Positions 49,108-60,840 of a stretch of DNA of 64,000 bases are shown here, one piece after another. The DNA is taken from positions 93,806,736 through 93,870,735 of the forward strand of contig CM060177.1 in assembly GCA_030549775.1 (NCBI GenBank), given 5' to 3'. How positions within the stretch are numbered: the stretch's first letter is position 1; every line of letters begins with the position of its first letter. Position numbers and translations under genes: made by a program. This DNA is from Tamarix chinensis. Taxonomy: Eukaryota > Streptophyta > Magnoliopsida > Caryophyllales > Tamaricaceae. The notes beneath the pieces are model-generated. The model saw nothing but the letters and a program-made list of their open reading frames with translations. It was not told where the DNA came from and did no database searches.

Positions 49108-52100
49108 TTCTCCATTTCCATGAGGTTTCACATCTAATAAAGTAATAATGGGTCACATTACTTGATAGGTTTCTTATTACCAAAATTTACTCCCCTTGAT
49201 TGAAAGGATCAAATCCAAAGTTGGATTTTGGCTTAATCAATTTCATGACTATGCTAATAGGGTGCAACTTATTTAGTTTAATATATTAGAGTGCAAGTTC
49301 TCTAGAGTTAGATTTTGTACTCCCTTGGAATGTCCTATATGCCACAAACTACCATTTTCATTATTTATTAGGGTTTGGAATTTGGTACCTTGTTATATAA
49401 GTCTATGGTGGCTTAGGATAATTTATCTTTTAAAGAAGTAGGGTGGGTAATTTTCCTTCGTAATTTTAATTGGTGGACCTATGTTTCTATCACTCTTATA
49501 ATTTGGTTCATTTTTGTAGAAAGAAAGAAAGAAGGAAATTAATGTGTTTTAGGTAAATTAGATTCACTTTTACTATAGAAATGGGATAGATTTTTTAATA
49601 TGAACTTAAAGGCCCATGCATCACTTGCTTTAAGGTAGATCACAAAGCTTCACCATTGATTTCTCATGTGTTCAACAACCGCCACTAGAGCTAGCAATTA
49701 TGTGGGTTGGATTACTATTGGGTCATTATCAAGTTTGGGTTTGTTCGAGTTTGTTAACACATATCATGTATATACTTAGGTTAACTTTGAACTAGCCTTA
49801 TATCATTTTGAATTTGGTTCATTTCAGATCATTCAATTGACTCAAGTCGATCGAGCCATATTAATGCCAAATAATTTTAAGTCCTAGTAATTTTGCTAGG
49901 ATTTGATTGGAGTTGGTGTCATTTTATGTCTAGGTAAGATCATGTTATTTCATCTTTTAGACCAAATTTAGTGTGAATAATTTTGGGTTATTATACCATT
50001 CATTTCATGTTTCATTTAAGTTAGAGTCAATATAATTTAAGCACTATTTGGGTAACTCATAATTTTTATATTATCTAATAAGAAATATTTCCTATCATTA
50101 GTTTTATCCTAATATTTTTAGATCCTTATAATATCATTATCTATAACTTATTTTTTCTATAAGTCTAATCACTTTTACTTAAATATCTATAATATATTAT
50201 GCTATTTATCTTATTACACAAATACTTTTTATTAACTAAATCCCACCAACCCTACCCACATGTCTAAAATTATAATTTTACATCAATTCATTTCATTTCA
50301 ATTAAGTTACCAAACACTATTATTATTTCATATATAAATAATTTGTCTTTAATAAACACTCTACCATATTATTTCTTCATAATATTACTTCAAATTATAT
50401 TATTTTACCCAAATGGTACCTTATTATACCATTTTAAAAGGTAATCAAATTGAATATATAAAAGATGTGGAACCCAAATGGTAAATAAGTTTTTTGTGAT
50501 GTAACAAAAGAATGAATAAATGACCAAATTTGAAAATTATGATATGTTTAATCAATATTATAAATTTCAGAATGATTTATGAGGCTAATTACACAAGGTA
50601 ATGAATTAGAATTAGAGAAAAAGAGTAGTAGTAGCTAATAACAATAATAATACTGTATTTTTTTTTGCAAGTATCGGGTCTTAGATAGTCATCAAATTGG
50701 ATCGGATCTATTTAGGATTTATATTATCTTGAGTTATATCGAATCTCGAATAATTATTGGGTCATGTCAAATAGGTTTTAGGTTCGTATTTTAGATCAAG
50801 TTGGATAGGTTTAAGATTATAAATTTTCAAGTTGAAAGTAGATCAATCTTTAGGTAGACGGAGCCAATTTTCATTAACTATTTCAAGTCTGGTTAAAAAA
50901 TTTCAATTCTAAGATTCACCATACTCTCATAGATGGGTTCAAGGTGACAAATTTACTGTGGTAATGGTTTATGACGCTTTAAGGCATGGACAATAGATGG
51001 TGTAATTGTAATATACTATTTGAAACTCAATCACATTCCCTAATATTATTTCACTCTCTAGTTGGCAGTACACAAATCCTATTCGCTATAGGTAGAATCC
51101 TCTAGTTGAAGCTAGATGTGGATAGGTTTGAATCCCGTAATTTAGAAACTCTTTTTTTGATAGGTTTGAAGTTTTATTACGAGGAACTTTAGTTGTCTAT
51201 AGTTAGTATTTCAAAGGGAGCACGACTTAAGTTGGATGTGAAAGGGTTTTAAGAGCCCTAAGGAAAGGAAAGTGACATCCAAATGTGTATTTAGTGATTC
51301 TTGTGTACCAAATATAGAATGATCATAAATGGTTGCCAAAGTTGGGATTCCACCTAGGATGGATTGAGGTACCCAAAATCGGATAGTAGGACCATAAGAT
51401 TCTACAATAATATAAAAATTATGAATCATGTATAATTTGGTATAAAGTACTATACTTGAAGTTAAAAGAATACTAAAATCACACTTTAAAGCTATCATGT
51501 AGTCATTAATCCATTGTTAACAACTTAAAAGTTAAAAGTAATACAAATTTTTGAATTACTTTTACATATTAGGATAAAAATTAAAAATTACAATGCAATG
51601 GTGATCAATAGCATCAATTATTTATAATGGAGTAAGAGTTATAATTATAGGTAAAGAAATCATACAACTTATTATTTTATTAATATAAGTTAATATCATT
51701 AAAAAAAATACATACAAAGAACGAAGAAGATGAACAACTATAAAGGCAAAATCAAGATTAACGAATAGTATTTTTTATCTTTCAAGATGATCAAGACCTA
51801 AAAAAGTATTATCTTAGATTTCATTATTTAAGTGAATCAAGACAAATAAAGAGTTTGGGTTATATGCCCACATATTAAGTTGGTACATGAATCATAATTA
51901 CACCATAAAGTTGAAGCTCAATTAAATTAAAAAACCATAAGACTATACAAGAAAATAAGAAAAATATTTTTAATTATAAATTGATTAATAGTTAATAGTT
52001 AAAAATATCATAAATTTTAATATATTCATGTTGATATTAAATGGAATTTGGACTCTTTTATCATTTTTTTTATTTCAAAAATTGAATTTGTTGTCTTAGT

Positions 52101-52230
52101 AGTGTCCCAATTGTGTTTCATTCACATCAGCTACTATTTAAGATAGGTAACAAAACAATATAGGGCCCATGATTAGAGAGTTAAGTAAGAAATATACTGA
52201 AATAAGATGAAAAGTTGATTTTAAGACAAA

Positions 52231-52298
<68 letters not shown>

Positions 52299-53555
52299 AC
52301 ATATACATATACATATACATATATATATATATAGACACACATACATAGTTATATAGTTATTATGTAGAATCTCTACCTAGGATCATAAGATTATTGAATC
52401 TTAAGATCTTACTATGACTCAACTACTTTAAAATTCTACATGGAATCGAGGATCATTTTGTAAGTTTTGGATCTTAGGATCATAGAATCATAAGATAAAA
52501 TAAGAATTTTAACAACTATAGTAATACTCATATCTTTCACAGTGATGTTAGATATCCTATTATCTTAGTCTATGTCTAAGTTTCAGAGCTAGCATCTAGA
52601 GTGCCGGTTTATCAAGAAGCAACTCTTTCAACAAAATTTCTTAATTTGAAGATAATTTAAATATTTAGTTTGTCAATGTTGAGCTACTCGAGCAGTTAGC
52701 ACTAAAGTGAAAACATATTGCAAAGAGTTTAAAAAAAGGATAGAGATGTGATCTTAGGCATCTCTTAAGGTTCACTTTCTCTTGATTCTAATATTAAGGC
52801 ATACAACTCTTAAGGTGACAAAAAGATAAGTTTGAAGAACATTCAATAGTAAATGTGAAGTGCATGATAACAAACCAAAGCTAGCATACATATCAAAGTG
52901 TTTTCAAGTTATTTCATTCATGTGATGACTAGATTGTTTATCAAGGAAGAACATCATATCTTGATTACAATTTAAGTGAATAAGTAATGTCTCAAAAAAT
53001 AAAGGACTATTAGTTTGGTTAGAAAGAAAAGGTTAAGTTAGAAATAAACTAAATAATTACAAACCAAAGAGAATTGTTCTCATAGGAAAGACACGGCTTA
53101 ACTATGAGTCACAAAATGCAAAGAATGCATCTCTTCCCCATTATTGAAGGGTGACCAATGTTGAAAACGATAATCTTAACTCAAATATGATATAACTATT
53201 AAAGACTATAGGTAGACTACAAAAGTTAGGTCCACTCTAATTTTCAATAGCTTATGTAAGGCTAGAAATTTTCCCCCTATAATATTAAATAACAAGATTA
53301 TAGTTTAGATGAGACTTTCTCATAATATGGATTAATATATATATATTTATGACCTTAAGAGCTCTTGTTAGTAAAATTGAAAAATATACTTAATGTATTT
53401 TTAAATAGTTGACATCACATATTTTATAAAACAAACTTGATTATTACTTTTTCTTAACTTATAATATGTTATTATATAAAAATATAATTGGTATATTCAT
53501 ATTATAAAATACTTTTTGATATGGGTATTTTTCAAACCAATGTTATTGGGCTTAA
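49108..53555. other. AT-rich DNA, no recognisable gene
   Basis: The stretches at 49700-50000 and 50670-50900 are rich in GGATCGGAT and GGGTT words typical of old plant repeats, but I cannot assign a family. Short open frames, including 51211-51498 (minus), show no motif. Confidence 0.5.
52234..52333. repeat. (TA)n/(GTAT)n/(ACATAT)n compound microsatellite
   Basis: An AT run of about 50 bp is followed by GTAT units, ACATAT units and a second TA run. Confidence 0.95.
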
Positions 53556-53880
53556 TGTGTGACACCCCAAAGAGTAGAGATCAACCCACCAAATCTCTAG
53601 ACATGCTCACCCCTTCTCATTTCTTTCCCAGTTCCTTATCGGATCGGCTTACTATAAAAAATGATGACAATTCCCTATTCTTGACCACACAACATTCCCC
53701 TCCCCTTTTTTCCCCTCTTCTCCAATTATATCTCTATAAATTAAGAGTCTTGTACTCATTTTGGGGGGAATGAAATCATTAATACAATTTTCCATTCTTA
53801 CTCTCTCCTCGAAGATTTCCCTTTGACATTCTTTTATTACTTAAGATTTACTCTCAGTTTATGAATAACCAACAACAACA
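53556..53880 (+). repeat. 5' LTR of a Tat/Ogre-like gypsy element
   Basis: It begins TGTGTGACACCCCAAAG and ends AACAACAACA. A TATA box (CTATAAATTA, 53734-53743) is followed by the usual short leader. Directly after it lies GGCGTCATCTATGGGGAC, the leader typical of this gypsy group (the canonical form has GGCGCC). No matching 3' LTR is in the window. Confidence 0.65.
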
Positions 53881-55220
53881 GGCGTCATCTATGGGGACTC
53901 TAATTAAAAAGCTATGTCTCATGTCCAACCTTCAGACATACTTGATCCTAGTACTAGTGACCCTTCAAGAGCAGATAATCTAGTTGCTGCCTCTCAACTT
54001 CAAGCAATAAACACTAAACTCCAACAATCCACTCAGGAGATGTCTCAAACATGTTAGCTCTGTTAGCACATACCCTCAGTCAGCTATTGACTCTTCTAGA
54101 TCAACACTATCATCATCGTCATGAAACGCCCCAACAATCTACCCCACAATAGTCTCTAGTGGAAGCTTTAGATTAACCCTTAGATTTTACAAAAAGAGGT
54201 TAAAGAACTAACTTGTGTAGTGCCGTCATCCAATATGAGGAAGCTGAATTAATGGACGATGCATGGCTAAAGAGAAATATAAAGGGTAGAAAATGATTAT
54301 CTTTGAGCCCTATTAGGTAATACAAAATAGAAAGACATTCAAGTTAAAGAAGGGAGCATGATGGCTGATAGAGCAATAGGGATGATGAAGAATATCCTGC
54401 ATGTGATGTTCGACAAATGGCTAGAGATTCTATCAGCAATAGAGATGATGGCCATATGACCAATAGAGGCAAAGATGGTTTCATTAGCATGTTAATATAC
54501 CAAAACATGTAAGAAGATTTAGGAGATAAGGGGAAGAAGAAGAACGATGTAGATGGTTATACTTGGTGAACACCCTTCAATAGAGACATATCTAAAGTGT
54601 TAACATAGAAAATAAGAACTCCAACCTTCAAATCATTCTATGGTTTTTTAGATCCAAAAGACCACTTGAATGTATTTATGAGTATAATGTTATTAGTCAA
54701 AGCATGAGAAGAAACCTTATGTAAGACATTTTTGGAAACGTTAAAGGGATCAACATTGAGGGGGTTTGACAAACTTAAGGTTGAATCAATAATCTCTTTT
54801 TCTCAACTTGCGATGAGTTTTGTAGATTAATGTGACATACGTTAGTGGAATAAAAAAGAATCGTTCTACTTGATGGGATTCACCTAGAAGCCAACTGTAA
54901 TCCCTCAAAAATTTTAAAAGCTTATAATTTAATAAATAAATTTTATTTGGGATAAATTAGCCTTTAAATCTATTTAATTTAATTATTTTATGAATTTTTG
55001 AGTAAATAAAATTGGGTATAAATATTTAATAAATTAAAATAAATATTTTGTTATTTTATCACACTCTTATTATTTAAATAAATTTTTAAACTATTATTTT
55101 ACTAAAATTATCCTTTTTAAACCCTTATATTTTAATTATATTAAATTAAATTATTAAATAAATTTATTACCCAAAAATATTGTATTGTATTATTTTATAA
55201 ATTAAATTATTTTATTTAAT

Positions 55221-56400
55221 ACCATTTTTCCTTTTTTTCCTTTTTCTCTTTTCTTTCTTTTTCTTTTTTTGGGCCGCCAGCTGGCCTGGCTTGCCCCTTC
55301 CCCATCCTCGCGCTTGGGCCGCTAGCCCATTTCCCTTCCTCCCGCGTGCGTCGCCGGCCTGCCTCCCTATTTTCTTTTCTTTCCTTTCTCCCGACCGAGC
55401 CGACCCACACCTCATTTTCCTTCAGCCGTCCGTCGCGCCTAGCCCCCCTCCCCTTCTTCTTATTTCTTTCTTCTTCCTCTTTCCCCTGCGAAAATCCCGA
55501 CCACCCCGCCATCTTTGCCGCCCAACCTGCAACCCTCTCCCCTACTACTTCCCCTATCTCTCTCTCTCTCTCGTCGTTTTCCTACACCATCTCAGCCCCA
55601 CTATCCCTCTCCTCCTTCCCCCATGCCCTGCCATATCTCTTCTCCCCCTCCCTGCAACTCCCATTTCCCTACCACCCTACCGCCACCCTCGAGCTCCCTA
55701 TCCCCTCCCTTCTCTTCCTCTTCTTTGTCTTCCTCCTTCCCTGCCTCATTCTGCATTTTTTTCAAACTCTACATGCCTCCCCTGACCTCCTTTTCTTCTC
55801 TTCTTCTCCTCCCCTCTCTCACCCTATTTTTGCTTCGCCGCCCAGCTATGCCGCTGCCGCCACCTCAACAACCACCTACATCACCCTCTGCCACCCTCTA
55901 CCTCACCCCCGAACAATCACAACACCCATTGAGCCACCTTGCAGCCTCCTTCTTCCTCCTCTCTTCTTTTTCTCTTCTTTCCTTCCCTTCTCGACAACCA
56001 CACTGCACCGCCTCGATCCGTAGCCTCTGCCACCACCTAAGCCACCACATTAATCCCTACAACCCCCTTTTACCACCCCCAATCCTCCTTTGGCCAAAAC
56101 CACCACCTGTAGGCCTTCATTTTCCCTCTCCCTTTTCCTTCCTCCTTAGCCCCTCCATCTCGACCCACCTCGGCAGCACCACTTCGCGGCCTCGCTGCCG
56201 TCGCCGTCGCCGCCCTTAGCCGCCATCAACCCATCCCCGACCACCACCTACACCCCTCTCCACTCCTGCACCCTTCCCTTGACCCAAATCCTTCCCTATC
56301 TACCCTTTTTCTTAGCCCCAAAACCCCAACCCAAAAATAGCCTATTTCTCCTTTTATCACCCACCTTCGAGCCCCTCCTCACCTCATGCTGCATGAGCAA
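55221..56400 (+). other. Pyrimidine-rich kilobase of LTR4
   Basis: The plus strand is overwhelmingly C and T. All three forward frames stay open for long stretches (for example 55346-56023 and 55515-56219), translating as proline/serine/leucine-rich low-complexity sequence. Overlapping open frames of this kind are expected from the composition, so no protein is called. Confidence 0.8.
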
Positions 56401-57045
56401 TATAAGCTGCTGCATTTCTTGATTTGATTGGTTAATAATTTTAAGGTATAATAATATTTTAAGTTAATTATTTTATTAATTAAGTGTTATAAAGTCTTGC
56501 ACTTGGTTTTCTCTTATTTCTAATATAATCAATCTTGATATTATTTTTAGGTATTGGTTTTGATAATTAAAGCTTGAACCTTTGACCGGAATATTGTTAA
56601 GGTTCGTTTTTGTGGGAATCAAGGTAACCATTAAATCCCACTTAAACGCATGGATAACGTATGTTAGCACATTAAGCCTTTTTTATGTGTATTATGCTTG
56701 ATATATGTTGTTTAATATATTATATGTGGTTTCTTGTGTTGGTTGATAAAAGGAAGCATGACAAGTTATATGATATGTATGGAAATATTGTTTAAGGTAA
56801 GTTTGGTTGTTAATGAAAATGTTAAGTATTATCCATGTTGTATTATGCTTTTGTGATCTTTAATGCATGGTTAATATTTTGTGAGCCTTAGGGGTATTTT
56901 AGTAATGTATCTTGTGTAAGAATATGGTCTAATATATATATATATATATATATGGGTGCTAATAAGTATTATATTAAATATAAGAGTTGCGGATGAGGTA
57001 TTAATATTAATACTTTATGTAGTAATGATAATTTGATATAAGTGG

Positions 57046-58170
57046 TATACTAAGGGGAAAAATGGTAATTTTTAATTAAAAAGGGTATTATGGTAATTTT
57101 GGAGGCAAGGGAAAAGTGGTAATTTTGTAATTAAAGGGTAAAAGGGTAATTTTGCAATTAAAGGATAAAATGGTAATTTTGGAGATAAATGGGTAAAATG
57201 ATAAATTTGTAAGTAAAAGGATAAATTGGTAATTTCAAAAGTAAGGGGGTAAAATGGTAATTTATAAGTAAAAAGGGTAAGGCGGTAATTTGTAAATGAA
57301 AAGGGGGTAAATTGATAATTTTGGAAGTAAGGGGTAAATTGGTAATTTTGGGAAGTAAAGGGGCAAAATGGTAATTTTGTGAATAAAGGGTAAAATAGTA
57401 ATTAAAGGGGTAAATTAGTATTTGTAATTAAAGGGACAAAATGGTAATTTTGTGAATAAAGGGCAAAATAGTAATTAAAGGGTAAATTAGTAATTTTGTA
57501 ATTAAAGGGCGAAATGGTAACTTCATAATTAAAGGTCAAAATGGTAATTTCGTAATTAAAGGGGTAAAATGGTAATTTTGTGAATAAAGGGTAAATTAGT
57601 AATTTTATAATTAAAGGGCGAAATGGTAACTTTATAGTTAAAGGTCAAAATGGTAACTTTATAATTAAAGGGGAAAATGGTAATGTTGTAATTAAAGGGG
57701 GCAAATGGTAATTTTGGGAATGAAAGGGTGTTATGGTAAATTTTGAAAGTTAAGGAGTAAAATGGTGAATTTAAAAGTAAAAGGGAAAAATGGTAATTTT
57801 GTAAATAAAAGAGGTAAAGTGGAAATTGGAAAGGAGTAACGTGGTAATTATGATAATAGAGAATGGCAATTTGGTAATTTAAATAAATAAAGGGTAATTT
57901 GGTAACTTTGATAATGGAGAAGGGTAATTTGGTAATTATGATCATATAAAAGGGTAATTTGGTAATTTAACCAACTAGAGGGTAATTTGGTAATTTTAAT
58001 AATGGAGAAGGGTAGTTTGGTAATTATGATAATAGAGAATGGTAATTTGGTAATTAACCAATAAAGGGATAATTTGGTAATTAGGATAATGAGGAAGGGT
58101 AATTTGATAATTTGACTAACTCAAGGGTAATTTATTAATTATAATAAAGGAAAAAGGGCAAAGTGGTAAT
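57046..58170. repeat. Minisatellite, unit about 27 bp, roughly forty copies
   Basis: Units combine GGTAATTTTGTAATTAAA with GGGTAAAAT. Two subfamilies are in blocks: the first to about 57830, the second (AAGGGTAATTTGGTAATTAT type) to about 58170. It is flanked on the left by a TA tract. Confidence 0.95.
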
Positions 58171-58579
58171 CTAACCAACCAAATAGAAAATATATTAAGT
58201 GTAACAGTTATGAAGGGGGATTAGCGACCTAATAAGTATGGAAGATAACTTGGTAACCTAGATTGAGTAAGGGGTAACTTGGTAATTATGTAATAGCAAT
58301 TATATAAGTAAGGGATAAATGAGTAATTTGTACCTAACATGTCGTTGAGATTGTGAAATTTTGTAATATAATGCTGGGTAGTAAGATAAGAGTATTTGAT
58401 AATTAGTAAGTACCTCGAGAACAAAATCTAATTCGGAATTAGATCAGATTAGGATGGCCTTAATGATTCTTCTGTGTTACCTTGGACAACCATTTGAATA
58501 AGAAATATCTAACGATATTCGAATGATTGAAAGTGAATAAGTATCTGATTATTGTGCTTTTGCGATCATCTTAATTAAG

Positions 58580-59400
58580 ACACTACTACTTAAAGTGAAA
58601 GGCCTCGAGATCGGGAATGGCAGCTCTTTAGGGGTCGCTACCCTAAAGACGTGGTTTAGCCCACGGTTATTCTGGTATTTGCCGGTGTGCCTTTGTGCCC
58701 CAGCCAGGCCCTATATCTTACTCTATCTAACTCTACGGACCTAGTTAGGGGGTATGCATTCTTATGGATTAGGTGTCCTTGTCGGTAGGGTACTGAGTTA
58801 GCTTTATGCACTAGTACGACCAGGGTACCTTTGCGTCCCTAGGTTGATAGTTGAAGGGTACTGAGTAGCTTTTATGCACCAATGCGATTGGTGTACCTTT
58901 GTGTCCAGAGATCTTGATCTCCCTATCGAGGCAAATAAATGGAATTGTTGTGCCGATTAAAAAGGGAAAATACTAATCGTTAAAGTGAAAGATTAATGAG
59001 CCGAGCCCAATTAAATTATATTATGAGTACCGATCCACCGGATATAATAGTGACCCAGGATGTTTTACCCTAGATGATGTTTATGAGTACCGATCCACCA
59101 GATATAATAGTGGCCCAAGTGCGTGTTGCCCTGGATGATGTATATTTATATTCTGATCCATCACCCAGAATAGTGGGGGTCCCAAGCTCAATAAATTGGA
59201 TTTGGCTATGAATAAATTATGGAAAAATACTAATCACTTACAGTGAAATACCTTGTGAGTTAGGCCAAACCGGTCCACCGGTGAATAATAGTGGCTAGGA
59301 GCGTTTTTTCCTACATGACCGGTCTATCGAAGAATAATAGTGGCCAGCAGCGTTTTGCCCTACATGACCGGTCCACCGGTGAATAATAGTGGGGTTCCCG
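58580..59400 (+). repeat. Hairpin-module array of LTR4
   Basis: Repeated CCACCGGTGAATAATAGTGG-like units occur at about 59034, 59094, 59274, 59324 and 59374, mostly followed by GGAGCGTTTTGCCCTACATG-like sequence. An ACTAATCACTTACAGTGAAA-type word precedes groups of units (58585, 58985, 59230). Confidence 0.9.
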
Positions 59401-60840
59401 CACTCACACGGATAATCATAATCCGATATGATTGATAATGATGGATTAGGGCTTAAGGCCTAGAAGTATCGATTGTTCTGTATGGCCAATTAATATATGA
59501 TTGATTTGTAAGTATGTGGATGTATAAATGTGGATATTAAGTATTTACCTTTCATTATGTATGTACGTAGTATCATGTGTTGCATTGCGGGCCTATTGTT
59601 AAGTGTGATTTGAAGGATTACTCAGTACCGTAGTACTGAAGGGTTCCATTCATGGGGCCCCTGCCTATTCAATGGGCAGTGTCCCTTACAGGTCATTCTT
59701 AGGTGTTATTCAAGTGGACTCTCGGGAAAGAGCGTAAGGTACTATCCGGTAAACCCTAGGGTTGTACTCTTTCACCTTTAAAATTTATGGTTTCAATGTA
59801 TTTGTTGCTTTGTAACCACCAGTGGTTGATTATACTCTTATAAAATGTTCACTTGCACTACTCTGATTTAAATATGTTTGAATTTCTCGTAAATTGTAGT
59901 TTACTCTTTTAGCCTTAGCACTTAGTACTGGAAAGGTAGGGTGAACCGGTCTGGTACTAAGTGTGGCGGTAATATCCCCAGAATTCACGGTTTATTATTT
60001 TGCTTCCGCTAATTTTCTTTTAATCAAACAAATTTTTTTAATAGTGAATTTTGGGGGTGTTACACCAACAGAGTCCATTGAATCTTTATTTAGTAGACTT
60101 GATAAGGAAGTTCGATAAATAAATGAGTTGGATAACAACATCTCTAGGTATTCTGTACTTAGAGGATTGTCAAATAAAAATCTGGTTGAAAATATATACC
60201 CGACTAAGCATCAGTCCTACACCTCCTTGAGAAAAGATGTGCAAAAGAGGATAAATGCCAAGGAAATGTGGCCCTAAGGCCAAAAAAGCATATACTTCCT
60301 CAATATTGAGGCATAGGCAAAAAAAGAGGATAAATAGACAAGAAGAAAGCCATGGGACATTAAGGCTAGCAACACAACTAATAACACGACATCCACCAAT
60401 AGTGAGATTTGATAAATATACACCTCTAATGGCTAGTCTAGAACATATATATAATATTGAAAATGTTCAACAAACACTTCCAAGATCATTTCTCGTATGT
60501 GTAAACATGAAGCATGGGAACCTTAATAAATGGTGTGCATATCATGATGAGTATGCGCATAACATCAATAAGTGTAAGACTTTGAAATATGTAGTTACAG
60601 ATCTAGTTCTCAAAGGTCATTTGAAACATCATACACAAATTATTATGGTAAGATAAGAAATGGGGATGACCCGACAATTTCCCCAACCATATCAAGCTTA
60701 GGGACCCTATAAAATAATACACACTATCATTGGAGGAGATTCCTTAGCTAGGTCAAACAATATAACTTTGAAAGAATATGTGAGAGAGACTAACTTCCAC
60801 AAGACAACCGAGAGGCCAAGAATAATATATGAAAAAATGA

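Larger units (their letters stand above)
54896..60064 (+). mobile_element. Solo gypsy-type LTR (LTR4), 5169 bp, TSD CCAAC
   Basis: It begins TGTAATCCCTCAAAAATTTT and ends GAATTTTGGGGGTGTTACA, so the ends are near-complementary over about 17 bp. CCAAC flanks both ends exactly (54891-54895 and 60065-60069), and the interrupted gag resumes after it. It contains no coding domains. In order: AT-rich head; pyrimidine-rich block (55221-56400) with proline/serine-rich chance frames; a GTAACC site (56624); a TA tract (56933-56953); a minisatellite (57046-58170); hairpin modules (58990-59400); two hairpins (59623-59679); CCCTTACAGGTC; and an AT-rich tail. It could be a solo LTR or a coding-free element, but no internal LTR pair is seen. 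Confidence 0.85.
53914..60840 (+). pseudogene. Tat/Ogre-like gypsy gag, split by LTR4
   Basis: The left part runs from a start near 53914 (MSHVQPSDILDPSTSDPSRA) through many stops to 54895. The retrotransposon gag core is clear near 54635-54830 (SFYGFLDPKDHLNVF; SIISFSQLAMSFVD). The insertion interrupts it at 54896, and it resumes at 60070 with ESIESLFSRLDKEVR. An open segment at 60255-60656 contains DKYTPLMASLEHIY and the zinc-finger-like CAYHDEYAHNINKCKTLK. A further HTIIGGDS segment lies near 60725. Protease, reverse transcriptase and integrase are not seen. Confidence 0.75.

Noticed and set aside
55346..56219. 225- and 234-codon overlapping frames
   Set aside because: They are different frames of the same C/T-rich block with no conserved protein between LTR copies.
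57046..58170. Regular short repeats resembling a CRISPR array
   Set aside because: Units are contiguous with no unique spacers and lie in a plant LTR; this is a minisatellite.
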